Of a stretch of 64,000 bases of DNA, positions 46,845-56,278 are shown one piece after another; within the stretch, counting starts at the first letter, position 1; each line of letters opens with the position of its first letter. The DNA is from Saprospiraceae bacterium (GTDB lineage Bacteria; Bacteroidota; Bacteroidia; Chitinophagales; Saprospiraceae): the NCBI GenBank assembly GCA_028282725.1, contig JANQHF010000004.1, positions 84,076-148,075 of the forward strand, written 5' to 3'. The notes under the pieces were generated by a model, which had not been told where the DNA came from, made no database searches, and saw only the letters and a list, made by a program, of their open reading frames with translations. A program made the translations under genes and the position numbers.

Positions 46845-49800
46845 ATGTCTAAAAAGGAAATCAAGGAATTTAAATTCCCGGGTCAACGTGCGGCCATGGA
46901 CGGAAATACTGCTGCCATTATGTGCGAGCGCGAATCCACCGATGCAGCAGGAGCATACCCAATCACCCCATCCACCCAAATGGGAGAATTTTGGGCGGAA
47001 GCCGCCGCCAACGGACATCTCAATATTTCGGATCGTCCGCTGATTTTCATTGAACCCGAAGGTGAACACGCGGCAGCTGCAGTGACCGCAGGCCTCTCCA
47101 TGACCGGCCTCCGGGCGGCCAACTTTTCATCCGGGCAAGGTATTGCCTACATGCATGAATCCTTGTATGCCGCTGTAGGTAAACGACTGACCTATGTACT
47201 CAATATAGGTTGCCGTGCAATGACAAAGTCCACACTTAATGTACACGCAGGACACGATGATTATCACGCAGTGGATGATACCGGCTTCTTCCAACTCTTT
47301 GCCAACAAAACCCAGCACGTAGCCGATCTCAACATCATTGCTCACCGTATAGCCGAGTTGTCCCTGACACCGGGTATTATCGCCCAGGATGGGTTCCTGA
47401 CCACGCACCTGATCGAATCAATGCTCTTGCCAGAACGTCAATTGATCAAAGAGTTTCTCGGCAGACCTGACGATATCATCGAAACGCCCACACCGGCGCA
47501 ACGCATGATCTATGGTGAGACACGAAGAAGGATTCCGGAGTTATGGGATGTGGACAACCCGGTCATGGCAGGGATCGTACAAAACCAGGACGCTTATATG
47601 CAGAGTGTTGCCGCCCAACGACCTTTCTTTTTTGATCATATACAGGAGTTGACCGACGAAGCATTCAAGGACTACTACGAGCTGACAGGTCGTAAATACG
47701 AACGCGTGATGACCTACCGTGCTGAAGATGCGGACTATCTCATTCTCGGCCAGGGATCTGTGATACCGAGTGCAGAAGTCGTCGTTGACTATATCAGGGA
47801 AACCCGTGGCATTAAAGTTGGTGTGGTCGATCTCGTGATGTTTCGTCCGTTTCCCGGTGATTATGTGTCAAGGATACTCAAAGGAAAAAAGGGAGTATGT
47901 ATTCTTGAGCGCTTGGATCAACCCCTTGCAGAAGATCACCCTATAGCTCGTGAAGTGCGCTCGGTTCTTACCAAGAGCCTTGAAAACGGAGCTGCCAAAG
48001 GAGCATTGCCATATCCGCAACTTGCATCATATAAATTATCAGAAATGCCCTCCATTTATTCGGGTGCGTTTGGCCTGGGCAGTCGTGATTTGCAACCCGA
48101 AGGAATTATCGGTGCAATTGAAAATATGTTGCCCGACGGAGGACAAAAACGCCAGTTTTATCTTTCTATTGATTTCGTACGGGATCAACCTTTCACTCCT
48201 AAACAAAGGGCTTACCAGGAAAGCATTATCGATGAATATCCTGAAGTGAAGGACCTTGCCATCCGTGGAAGTGAGAATCCAAACCTGATGCCACCCGATA
48301 CGATTACGGTACGCTTTCATTCCGTTGGAGGCTGGGGTGCGATGACCACAGGTAAGAATCTCGCCATGACGCTCTTTGAGCTGCTTGGCTATCATATTAA
48401 GGCGAATCCCAAATACGGTTCAGAGAAAAAAGGACAACCAACGACTTACTATCTCGCTGCTTCGCCAGAGCCCATCAGAATTAATTGCGAATATTTCTTC
48501 GTTGATGTTGTGCTCTCTCCCGACCCCAATGTATTCAAACATACCAATGCCCTGGCTGGTCTCAAGAAAGGAGGAAGCCTCATTATACAAAGTGAAAAAG
48601 AAAAAGCCGATGAGGTCTGGGCGGATATTCCGCAACCATATCAAAAAGTCATAATAGACAATGACATTCGCGTATTCTACATAGATGGTTTCAAAATTGC
48701 ACGGGAGGAGGCCACTGATCCCGAACTTCAACTTCGGATGCAGGGCATAGCTTTCCAGGGAGCATTCTTTGCAGCATCACCGATTATAGAGCAGTCCGGT
48801 CGAACAGAGGAAAATTTACTCGAAGCGATTGAGGCACAGCTCCACAAAAAATTTGGTGCCAAGGGCCAGCGCGTCGTCGATGACAATATGCGCGTGGTCA
48901 AACGGGGATTTGACGAGATACACGAGATTACAAGGAAGCAGCTTTCCGATCAGACAATCCCACAAAACGGTCATACCGAATTACCGCTTCCACAAATGCT
49001 CCGGGACATTCCTCAAAGTGATTCCAGGTTGAGCGATATTCATAGATTCTGGGAACAGACGGGCAACTTCTATTTGCGCGGAATGGGGAATGATAATCTT
49101 ACAGATCCCTTCATCGGACTGAGTGTAATGCCCGCAGTATCCTCTCTGTTCAGGGATATGACCGGCATCCGATTCGAACATCCGGAATGGGTGCCCAATA
49201 ACTGCACGGCCTGCGGCGATTGTTATACGATCTGTCCCGACACTGCTATTCCTGGCTTGGTGAGTGATGTATCCGACGTATTCGATACACTCGTAAACAG
49301 GGTAAAAAAGAAACACGGAAAACTCAACTGTCTTCCAAGAGAGGTAAAAAGTTTGGAGAATGATTTGCGAATTCTTTTTAAACAGCCCCAAAATGGAGCA
49401 ACCGTCAATAACCTGATCAATGATGCCATCGACTCTGCTATCCGGGCAAACAAGGACGGGAATGGTCTTGAAGAAGAATTTGAATGGCTAAGGGAAGAAC
49501 TGGGTGATTTCAATTTTGCACTGACCCGTCCCTATTATGATTTAAAAGAGAAAGATGAGCCCGGCAGTGGTGGTCTGTTCAGCATTACCATCAATCCCAC
49601 CACATGTAAGGGATGTATGGAATGTGTCGAAGTATGCGATGATGATGCCCTGCGGGTTGTGACACAGACCGATGCCAGTATTGATCGTTTGCACAAGGAG
49701 TGGGGACTCTGGATGGATTTGCCCACTACGCCGGATAAGTACAATAGAATCGATGATCTCGAAGAGAAGATCGGACCGCTTGAAACCATTTTATTGAATA

Positions 49801-51755
49801 AGGAGGCATACCTGAATTTTGCCAGCGGAGATGGTGCATGTTTGGGTTGTTCTGAAAAATCCGTTATCCATTTGTTTACGGCGACAGTAGAGTCTTTGAT
49901 GCAACCCAGGATTAAAAAGCACGTGACCTATCTCGAAGAATTGATTGGTAAGCTTGAGACCCGGATCCAACAGACACTATTAAGCTCCGTCGATATTAGC
50001 GATACGGGTACCATGGAGAAAATTCTCGAGGAATCCAGTGAAGAGGATCTTACCATGGCCGGCATTACGAGTAAGTTCGAAATCACAAAAGGCAGTGAAC
50101 CAATCGACCAGGAATGGTTAAAACGAGTGTCGCAAGTCCTTGCAAAACTGAAGAAGCTGAAATGGAAATATACCAATGGCACGACGGGTAAGGGTCGTTC
50201 CAATATGGGCATGTGTAATGCTACGGGATGCACCTCCGTTTGGGGCAGTACATGGCCGTTCAATCCCTATCCGTTTCCTTGGGCGAATCACCTGTTCCAG
50301 GATTCCCCTTCCATGGCAATGGGAATTTTCGAAGGACATATGGCAAAGATGGCGGAGGGTTTCAAGGTCATTCGTCAGGCAGAGCACGAGTTGGGCAATG
50401 GCTATGATACTGATGAAACTAAAGAGTTCTTTACCTACTTCAACTGGCATGATTTTACGGAAGAAGAATGGTTGCTCTGTCCACCGGTCATAGTTGTGGG
50501 CGGAGATGGTGCCATGTACGATATTGGATTTCAAAATCTCTCCCGTCTCATGGCTTCCGGCAAACCCATCAAAGTCATTGTCGTCGATACCCAGGTGTAT
50601 TCCAATACTGGTGGTCAGGCCTGTACGTCGGGATTCATGGGCCAGGTATCGGATATGGCTCAGTACGGAAAAGTCTGGAAAGGAAAGCCGGAGCCCAGAA
50701 AGGAAATAGGATTGATTGCGGCCGCACATCGCAACACTTATGTTTTACAAAGCACCCTGGCTAATACCAACCAGATGATCGAGGGATTCATCGATGGCCT
50801 CATGGCAAAACGACCTGCTATATTTAACTTGTACACTTCCTGTCAACCGGAGCACGGTATCGGCGATGATCTCGGCGTCCGTCAAGCCAAATTGGCCGTG
50901 GAATCAAGGGCTTATCCCATATTCAAATACGATCCGGACGCCGGTACAAAGGTGGAGGAAGCGTTTGATCTGAGTGGCAACCCGGAAATGGATAAAATCT
51001 GGCCAAGCTATACACTCAGGTATATGGAAAACGGCCGTCAGAAGACTATGGAAGTGGCCATGACATTTGCAGATTTTGCGATTACCGAAGGACGATTCAG
51101 AAAGCACTTCAGAAAGGTTCCCCGCGATGCCTGGAATGAAAATATGGTTGTTCTTTCTGAATTCCTCGAACTGGACGAGGACGAACGCGAAGGAAAATTC
51201 CCTTACATCTGGGCCGTTGACCGAAAGCAAAGACTAAGTCGCGTCCTGGTAGCAAAGATGATTGTAGAATCCTGCGAAGAGCGTCGTGACTTCTGGATCA
51301 TGCTCAGGGCCATGGCAGGGGAAGAAACAAAGCCGGAAGAAAGTATCAACATAGAGGGAAAGGTGCGTAAAGAGGTGATCGGAAAAATTGCCCAGGGGTT
51401 AATGAAACTGGCCGGAGAAGAAGGTGACGGAGGAGCTTTAGAATTGGAATTGGGCGACTCAATGGGAGTAAAACAAGAGGCTTCCGACAGTTCTTCCAAC
51501 GATCAATATATGGCACCCTGGCTGGAGACCGATGAATGTACGTCCTGTGATGAGTGCACCAAACTGAATCCCAGGATATTCGAGTACAACGGAGATGGCA
51601 AAGCGTTTATCAAAGATCCTGATGGAGGGCCTTATGAAGACCTCGTCAAGGCGGCGGAAAAATGTCCTGCCCGGATCATTCATCCCGGTTTACCCGCTGA
51701 TCCGACGGCCAAGGGAATGGAAAAGTGGATCAAGAGGGCTGAGAAATACAATTGA
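46845..51755 (+). CDS. nifJ: Long pyruvate:ferredoxin (flavodoxin) oxidoreductase with C-terminal ferredoxin domain
   Basis: A 1636-aa enzyme, far longer than the ~1170-1200 aa of usual NifJ. Domains in order: pyrimidine-binding N-domain (AMDGNTAAIMCERESTDAAG, AYPITPSTQMGEFWAE), transketolase-like middle, gamma domain (VRFHSVGGWGAMTTGKNLAM at ~490-690), a two-cluster region with CTACGDCYTICP (~787-798) and CKGCMECVEVC (~920-930) separated by an extra ~120-residue helical insertion, an additional CLGC (~996), then the TPP domain with GGDGAMYDIG (~1218) and TQVYSNTGGQ. A C-terminal extension (~1480-1636) includes CTSCDECTKLNP and KCPARIIHPG, a ferredoxin-like module. It converts pyruvate and CoA to acetyl-CoA and CO2 with reduced ferredoxin. 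It overlaps rnfC by 4 bp. Confidence 0.93.
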   Translation: MSKKEIKEFKFPGQRAAMDGNTAAIMCERESTDAAGAYPITPSTQMGEFWAEAAANGHLNISDRPLIFIEPEGEHAAAAVTAGLSMTGLRAANFSSGQGIAYMHESLYAAVGKRLTYVLNIGCRAMTKSTLNVHAGHDDYHAVDDTGFFQLFANKTQHVADLNIIAHRIAELSLTPGIIAQDGFLTTHLIESMLLPERQLIKEFLGRPDDIIETPTPAQRMIYGETRRRIPELWDVDNPVMAGIVQNQDAYMQSVAAQRPFFFDHIQELTDEAFKDYYELTGRKYERVMTYRAEDADYLILGQGSVIPSAEVVVDYIRETRGIKVGVVDLVMFRPFPGDYVSRILKGKKGVCILERLDQPLAEDHPIAREVRSVLTKSLENGAAKGALPYPQLASYKLSEMPSIYSGAFGLGSRDLQPEGIIGAIENMLPDGGQKRQFYLSIDFVRDQPFTPKQRAYQESIIDEYPEVKDLAIRGSENPNLMPPDTITVRFHSVGGWGAMTTGKNLAMTLFELLGYHIKANPKYGSEKKGQPTTYYLAASPEPIRINCEYFFVDVVLSPDPNVFKHTNALAGLKKGGSLIIQSEKEKADEVWADIPQPYQKVIIDNDIRVFYIDGFKIAREEATDPELQLRMQGIAFQGAFFAASPIIEQSGRTEENLLEAIEAQLHKKFGAKGQRVVDDNMRVVKRGFDEIHEITRKQLSDQTIPQNGHTELPLPQMLRDIPQSDSRLSDIHRFWEQTGNFYLRGMGNDNLTDPFIGLSVMPAVSSLFRDMTGIRFEHPEWVPNNCTACGDCYTICPDTAIPGLVSDVSDVFDTLVNRVKKKHGKLNCLPREVKSLENDLRILFKQPQNGATVNNLINDAIDSAIRANKDGNGLEEEFEWLREELGDFNFALTRPYYDLKEKDEPGSGGLFSITINPTTCKGCMECVEVCDDDALRVVTQTDASIDRLHKEWGLWMDLPTTPDKYNRIDDLEEKIGPLETILLNKEAYLNFASGDGACLGCSEKSVIHLFTATVESLMQPRIKKHVTYLEELIGKLETRIQQTLLSSVDISDTGTMEKILEESSEEDLTMAGITSKFEITKGSEPIDQEWLKRVSQVLAKLKKLKWKYTNGTTGKGRSNMGMCNATGCTSVWGSTWPFNPYPFPWANHLFQDSPSMAMGIFEGHMAKMAEGFKVIRQAEHELGNGYDTDETKEFFTYFNWHDFTEEEWLLCPPVIVVGGDGAMYDIGFQNLSRLMASGKPIKVIVVDTQVYSNTGGQACTSGFMGQVSDMAQYGKVWKGKPEPRKEIGLIAAAHRNTYVLQSTLANTNQMIEGFIDGLMAKRPAIFNLYTSCQPEHGIGDDLGVRQAKLAVESRAYPIFKYDPDAGTKVEEAFDLSGNPEMDKIWPSYTLRYMENGRQKTMEVAMTFADFAITEGRFRKHFRKVPRDAWNENMVVLSEFLELDEDEREGKFPYIWAVDRKQRLSRVLVAKMIVESCEERRDFWIMLRAMAGEETKPEESINIEGKVRKEVIGKIAQGLMKLAGEEGDGGALELELGDSMGVKQEASDSSSNDQYMAPWLETDECTSCDECTKLNPRIFEYNGDGKAFIKDPDGGPYEDLVKAAEKCPARIIHPGLPADPTAKGMEKWIKRAEKYN

Positions 51756-53104
51756 TGAAGTTTTTTCAGCGTCATAAAAATACATTCAGGAACGGCATTC
51801 ATCCGCCTGAAGAGAAAGAGGAGACCAGTCATTTGCCGATTCACCAATTCCCATTTGCGCCGACTATCATTTTACCATTACAGCAGCATATTGGCTCCCC
51901 ATCCAAGGTCATCGTCCATAAAGGCCAGGAAGTAGTCCGGGGCCAACTCATAGCTGAAGCGGACGGTTATATGTCTGTACCGCTCCATGCTCCGGTATGC
52001 GGTATCATTCGTTCAATTGCCAAGGTCCCGTCGATAACGGGCAAAATGGTGCCGGGCATCTGCATAGATTCCTTTCCTTCTTCCAGCCAGGAAGTAGTGA
52101 ATGGTACGGCAGTGTCCCTGGAAGCAGCTACACCCGGAGATATTCTAAAGGGAATACAGGATGCGGGAATTGTAGGTTTGGGAGGTGCGGCCTTTCCCAC
52201 TCATGTTAAACTCAAAGTTCCGGAAGGAAAAAAATGTAAAGTACTCATCCTCAACGGGATTGAGTGTGAGCCATATCTGACTACAGATCATCGCGTAATG
52301 CTCGAACAGTCAGATGATATCATCACGGGTATCAAGTACCTTATGAAAGCCACAGGTGCCGGTCGAACGATCATCGGTATTGAAGCGAATAAGAAGGATG
52401 CGGCGGCTCACCTGGAAGAACGAGTAAAAGACGATGAAAACATTACCGTGCAGGTCGTCCCTGTAAAATATCCTCAGGGATCAGAGAAGATGCTGATTAC
52501 AGCACTCCTGGGTCAGGAAGTACCTTCCGGAGGATTGCCCATCGATGTGCATGCCCTGGTAGTCAACATCGCTACTACCGCGGAGATCGGTCGTCTCTTG
52601 CCTTTAGGAAGAGGTATCCAGGAAAGGGTCATTACGATCACCGGGCCGGGTGTGAAAAAGAAGGGCAATTACCTCGTGCCCATCGGGACTCCCTTGAGAT
52701 TTATATTAGATGAAGTCGGTGCAGGTGAAACGACAGGAGAAGTATTTCTGGGCGGACCGATGATGGGTGTATCCGTATCCAACCTGGACATTTCTATAAC
52801 GAAGGGTACGTCCGGAATTGTGGTATTCAATAAGACCCTGGAACACCGGAATCGGAAAATTTATCCCTGCATCAAATGCGGTGCTTGTGTGGAAGCCTGT
52901 CCGCTGTTTCTCAATCCATCCAAGTTGGGGCTATTGGCCAAATTTGAAGCCTATGACGAAATGGCAGATCAATATCACCTGATGGATTGCTTCGAATGCG
53001 GATCATGCTCCTATGTCTGTCCTTCGCATATACCCCTTGTACAATACTTCCGCTTCTCAAAATCTATTGTACGTGAGCGTCAATCCATGAAAACAACTGC
53101 CTGA
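51752..53104 (+). CDS. rnfC: Rnf complex subunit C (NADH/ferredoxin-linked flavoprotein)
   Basis: A 450-aa protein whose N-terminal part has SLBB/flavin-binding segments (HKGQEVVRGQLIAEADGYMS, GLGGAAFPTHVKL, KVLILNGIECEPYLTTDHRV) and whose C-terminal ~80 residues carry two 4Fe-4S clusters, CIKCGACVEACP (~371) and CFECGSCSYVCP (~413). This is the standard RnfC architecture with normal length. It binds NAD(H)/FMN and passes electrons to or from RnfB across the complex. The start overlaps the nifJ stop as ATGA. Confidence 0.95.
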   Translation: MMKFFQRHKNTFRNGIHPPEEKEETSHLPIHQFPFAPTIILPLQQHIGSPSKVIVHKGQEVVRGQLIAEADGYMSVPLHAPVCGIIRSIAKVPSITGKMVPGICIDSFPSSSQEVVNGTAVSLEAATPGDILKGIQDAGIVGLGGAAFPTHVKLKVPEGKKCKVLILNGIECEPYLTTDHRVMLEQSDDIITGIKYLMKATGAGRTIIGIEANKKDAAAHLEERVKDDENITVQVVPVKYPQGSEKMLITALLGQEVPSGGLPIDVHALVVNIATTAEIGRLLPLGRGIQERVITITGPGVKKKGNYLVPIGTPLRFILDEVGAGETTGEVFLGGPMMGVSVSNLDISITKGTSGIVVFNKTLEHRNRKIYPCIKCGACVEACPLFLNPSKLGLLAKFEAYDEMADQYHLMDCFECGSCSYVCPSHIPLVQYFRFSKSIVRERQSMKTTA

Positions 53105-53105
53105 T

Positions 53106-54125
53106 ATGTTGCCGAGGACATTACATATCAGCACATCTCCTCACATTGCCAAGGACATCAGTACCGATACCATCATGTTTCATGTCGTGCTGGCATTGTT
53201 GCCCGTATGTGCCTTTGCAATTTATGCTTTTGGATTGAGTGCCCTGATGGTCATCCTGGCATCGATTGTTGGCTGTGTGCTGACCGAACATATGTTGTGC
53301 CGGTTGAGTCGCCAGGAAAGTACGGTCAATGATTGGTCCGCGGTGATTACAGGAATATTATTGGGTCTGACGCTACCTCCCGGTTTTCCGGCATGGATGG
53401 CCTTCTTTGGCGGTGTGCTGGGTATAGCCCTGGGTAAGTTCATTTTTGGAGGTTTGGGATATAATGTTTTCAATCCGGCCCTTGTGGGCAGGGCCATTCT
53501 CCAGGCGGCCTTTCCGGTTGCCATTACGACATGGTCTTCATCATTTTTACCCGAACGTTTCCTCGTGTTCTCTTCATCGACATTTGCTCTACCATTTATG
53601 GAGCCCAATATAGATGGCATCAGTGGTGCAACGCCTCTGGCTGCATGGAAATTTGATAAGATGCTTACGGATACTTCCGATCTGGCCTTTGGATTGATCA
53701 GTGGATCTACGGGCGAAACGAGCGCCCTGGTCATCATCCTTGGAGGCATATACCTGGTCTGGCGTGGGATGATGAATTGGAGAACGCCTCTGGCCGTATT
53801 GGGAAGTGCCTTTCTCTTCAGTTCAGTGCTTTACATGATTGATCCTGCAAATTATGCACCGCCCATGTTTATGATGTGCTCCGGGGGATTGATGCTCGGT
53901 GCGGTATTTATGGCAACAGACATGGTCGCATCGCCGATCACTCCATTGGGAGTCTGGATCTACGGTGCTATCATCGGATTGTTGACCATCATCATACGTG
54001 TTTGGGGTGGATTACCGGAAGGTGTCATGTATGCTATCCTGATTGCCAATGCCATCTCTCCCCACATTGATCATGTGATACAACCAAGGGTATATGGAAC
54101 AACAAAATTGAAACAAAGTGCATGA
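53106..54125 (+). CDS. rnfD: Rnf complex subunit D
   Basis: A 339-aa membrane protein with about nine or ten helices. It begins with the family motif TLHISTSPHIAKDISTDTIM and contains the covalent-FMN site DGISGATPLAAWK near residue 172, where the Thr of SGAT carries FMN by a phosphodiester bond. It is one of the membrane cores thought to form the ion path. It starts 1 bp after the rnfC stop and overlaps rnfG by 4 bp. Confidence 0.95.
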   Translation: MLPRTLHISTSPHIAKDISTDTIMFHVVLALLPVCAFAIYAFGLSALMVILASIVGCVLTEHMLCRLSRQESTVNDWSAVITGILLGLTLPPGFPAWMAFFGGVLGIALGKFIFGGLGYNVFNPALVGRAILQAAFPVAITTWSSSFLPERFLVFSSSTFALPFMEPNIDGISGATPLAAWKFDKMLTDTSDLAFGLISGSTGETSALVIILGGIYLVWRGMMNWRTPLAVLGSAFLFSSVLYMIDPANYAPPMFMMCSGGLMLGAVFMATDMVASPITPLGVWIYGAIIGLLTIIIRVWGGLPEGVMYAILIANAISPHIDHVIQPRVYGTTKLKQSA

Positions 54126-54820
54126 CGGCATCTCATAGAACATATGATCAATCACATTCGGGCGGCTCGAGGATGCTGGTGGCCATGGTTGGCGTAGGCA
54201 TCATTTGTGCCTTGTTGATCGCACTTACCTATGAGGGCACCTTACCTCGTGTGACCCGGTTGAAGGCTGAAGCACTGGACAGGGCGATATTCAAGGTATT
54301 GCCAGGTACGAACAAGTCCGTACCCTTCGCATATGTTATTGATCAAGGTTTTGTCAGGAGAGGGGGTGAAGAGACAGTCGGCCCAACAGTATATGCGGGA
54401 TATGATCAAAAAGGTAATATTACAGGAGTGGCCATCCAGGGAAGTGGCCAGGGTTATGCAGATGTGATCAGCATTCTCTATGGGTACAACGTTCAACATC
54501 AAACCGTGATCGGGACCCATGTGCTCGAAAGTAAAGAGACTCCTGGCCTTGGCGACAAAATAGAAAAGGACCAGCGGTTTTTATCCAATTTTGAATCTCT
54601 GGACGCCCGGTTAAACGATGAAGGCACCGCATTACTCAATATGATCATCCCGGTAAAATTTGGGAACAAGGAGAATGCGTGGGAGGTGGAAGGTATTACA
54701 GGCGCTACCATTTCCTCGCGTGCAATCGGAAATATATTAGGTACGAGCATGACTGAATGGGCACCGAGAATCCAGGAGTATAAGGAGGATTTTTATAAGG
54801 ATAGAAGTATAGAACAATGA
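54122..54820 (+). CDS. rnfG: Rnf complex subunit G
   Basis: A 232-aa protein with one N-terminal transmembrane helix (MLVAMVGVGIICALLIALTY) and a periplasmic FMN-binding domain. The covalent-FMN motif is VEGITGATISSRAI at ~190-203, a T-for-S variant of SGATxTS that retains the modified Thr. SKETPGLGDKI is the conserved ETPGLG motif. Expected topology: most of the protein outside the cytoplasmic membrane. Translationally coupled on both sides by 4-bp overlaps. Confidence 0.95.
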   Translation: MTASHRTYDQSHSGGSRMLVAMVGVGIICALLIALTYEGTLPRVTRLKAEALDRAIFKVLPGTNKSVPFAYVIDQGFVRRGGEETVGPTVYAGYDQKGNITGVAIQGSGQGYADVISILYGYNVQHQTVIGTHVLESKETPGLGDKIEKDQRFLSNFESLDARLNDEGTALLNMIIPVKFGNKENAWEVEGITGATISSRAIGNILGTSMTEWAPRIQEYKEDFYKDRSIEQ

Positions 54821-55470
54821 GGGAAGGAGGAGATCGATCGGCCCGGACAGGATTACTGAAAATGAACTTCGAAGGTCAGACTACCGATGAATTTATCAAG
54901 GGACTCTGGCGCGATAACCCTGTCTTTGTCCAGGTCCTCGGGATGTGTCCCGTACTGGCAGTATCAAATACAGCCTGGAATGCTTTGGCGATGGGACTGG
55001 CGACCGCCTTCGTCCTGCTCATGTCCAATATCCTGGTTTCGTCATTGCGAAATTTTATTCCGAGGCAAGTACGGATTGCTTCCTACATCCTGATCATAGC
55101 AACCTTCGTCACGATCACGGATTATGCCATCCAGGCAATCAGTGTGGAATTGCACAAGAGCCTCGGCGCCTTTATTTCCCTGATCGTGGTCAACTGTCTC
55201 ATATTGAGCCGGGCAGAAGCATTTGCTTCGAAGAATGGCATCGGAAGATCGATCATGGATGCCTTGGGAATGGGTGTGGGATTCACATTTGCCTTGCTCT
55301 GCCTGGGTGCAGTACGGGAAATATTTGGCAATGGGAGCATTTTTGGCTGGTCTATGTTTCCTGATCAATTCCAGGAGTGGATCGTCATGATCCTTCCGGC
55401 GGGAGGCTTTTTTACATTGGCCCTCTGGCTGCTGATTTTCAATATCATCAAAGAAAGAAAAGCATCATGA
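54817..55470 (+). CDS. rnfE: Rnf complex subunit E
   Basis: A 217-aa six-helix protein of the NqrD/RnfE family. The conserved half-helix NPVFVQVLGMCPVLAVSNTA holds one Cys, and VNCLILSRAEAFASKNG the second; in related complexes RnfA and RnfE Cys residues together bind an iron or [2Fe-2S] centre inside the membrane. The start codon at 54817 overlaps the rnfG stop; it gives ~22 extra residues ahead of the first conserved segment. Confidence 0.95.
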   Translation: MREGGDRSARTGLLKMNFEGQTTDEFIKGLWRDNPVFVQVLGMCPVLAVSNTAWNALAMGLATAFVLLMSNILVSSLRNFIPRQVRIASYILIIATFVTITDYAIQAISVELHKSLGAFISLIVVNCLILSRAEAFASKNGIGRSIMDALGMGVGFTFALLCLGAVREIFGNGSIFGWSMFPDQFQEWIVMILPAGGFFTLALWLLIFNIIKERKAS

Positions 55471-56051
55471 ATACAGAACCTCTTTGGAACATATTCATCA
55501 ATGCCAGCCTGGTCAACAACTTTGTCCTTGCCTATTTTTTGGGTATCTGTCCCTTCCTCGGAGTGTCAGCTAAGGTGGACACATCTGTCAAAATGGGTGG
55601 AGCCGTCACCTTTGTCATGGTCATAAGCGCCATGTGTGCTTACGGTATTCATGTACTATTGGTCTATCTCAATGCTCCGTTTTTACAATTGATAAGCTAC
55701 ATCGTAGTCATTGCATCTACAGTGCAATTGGTGGAAATGATCATTAAGAAAATGTCTCCTGCCTTGTTTCGTACATTGGGCATATTCCTGCCGTTGATTA
55801 CGACTAATTGCGCCATCCTGGGTTTGGCACTATTTCAAACAAACAAAGGATATGGCATCGTGCAAAGTTTCGTATATGCCCTCGGTGCAGGTGCAGGATT
55901 TACATTGGCACTGGTGTTGATTGCGGGACTACGAGAACAAATGGAATTTGCGGAAGTGCCCAATACTATGAAAGGTACGGCACTGACGTTAATGATAGCA
56001 GGCATACTTTCCCTGTCCTTTATGGGATTTGCAGGATTGGGAATGCAATAA
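55467..56051 (+). CDS. rnfA: Rnf complex subunit A
   Basis: A 194-aa six-helix protein of the NqrE/RnfA family, starting at 55467 with MNTEPLWNIFINASLVNNFV; a longer frame upstream overlaps rnfE and is not used. Key features are FLGICPFLGVSAKVDTSVKM (Cys in the first half-helix) and LITTNCAILGLALFQTNKGY (second Cys), the pair that complements those of RnfE. ATGA overlap with rnfE. Confidence 0.95.
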   Translation: MNTEPLWNIFINASLVNNFVLAYFLGICPFLGVSAKVDTSVKMGGAVTFVMVISAMCAYGIHVLLVYLNAPFLQLISYIVVIASTVQLVEMIIKKMSPALFRTLGIFLPLITTNCAILGLALFQTNKGYGIVQSFVYALGAGAGFTLALVLIAGLREQMEFAEVPNTMKGTALTLMIAGILSLSFMGFAGLGMQ

Positions 56052-56060
56052 AAAGAAGAT

Positions 56061-56261
56061 ATGACAATAACGATTCTGACGGCAATTTTTGGAATGACCC
56101 TTCTCATGATTGTATGGGGCTTGACTCAAAGCTGGTGGCGTAAAATTTTTGCGGATGAAATTGAAGAGGAAGACGTGCTGGCTCTTCGTTCCCGATGTGG
56201 AGATTGTGGTTGCGGAGTGATTTGTCAGGATCAAAATGAAAAAAGAACAACGAGATTTTAA
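56061..56261 (+). CDS. 66-aa Cys-rich single-pass membrane protein, NqrM-like
   Basis: One N-terminal helix (ITILTAIFGMTLLMIVWGLT) is followed by an acidic stretch and the cluster RCGDCGCGVICQD with Cys46, Cys49, Cys51 and Cys55 (C-x2-C-x-C-x3-C). Size, topology and four cytoplasmic Cys resemble NqrM (DUF539), a small protein that supplies iron to the NqrD/NqrE centre. The Cys spacing is tighter than in classical NqrM, and FeoB-associated Cys-rich proteins are a second resemblance. It sits 9 bp after rnfA and 17 bp before FNR, so it belongs to the operon. I infer a maturation role for the RnfA/RnfE centre. Confidence 0.7.
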   Translation: MTITILTAIFGMTLLMIVWGLTQSWWRKIFADEIEEEDVLALRSRCGDCGCGVICQDQNEKRTTRF

Positions 56262-56278
56262 ATCAAAAAATCAAACCG

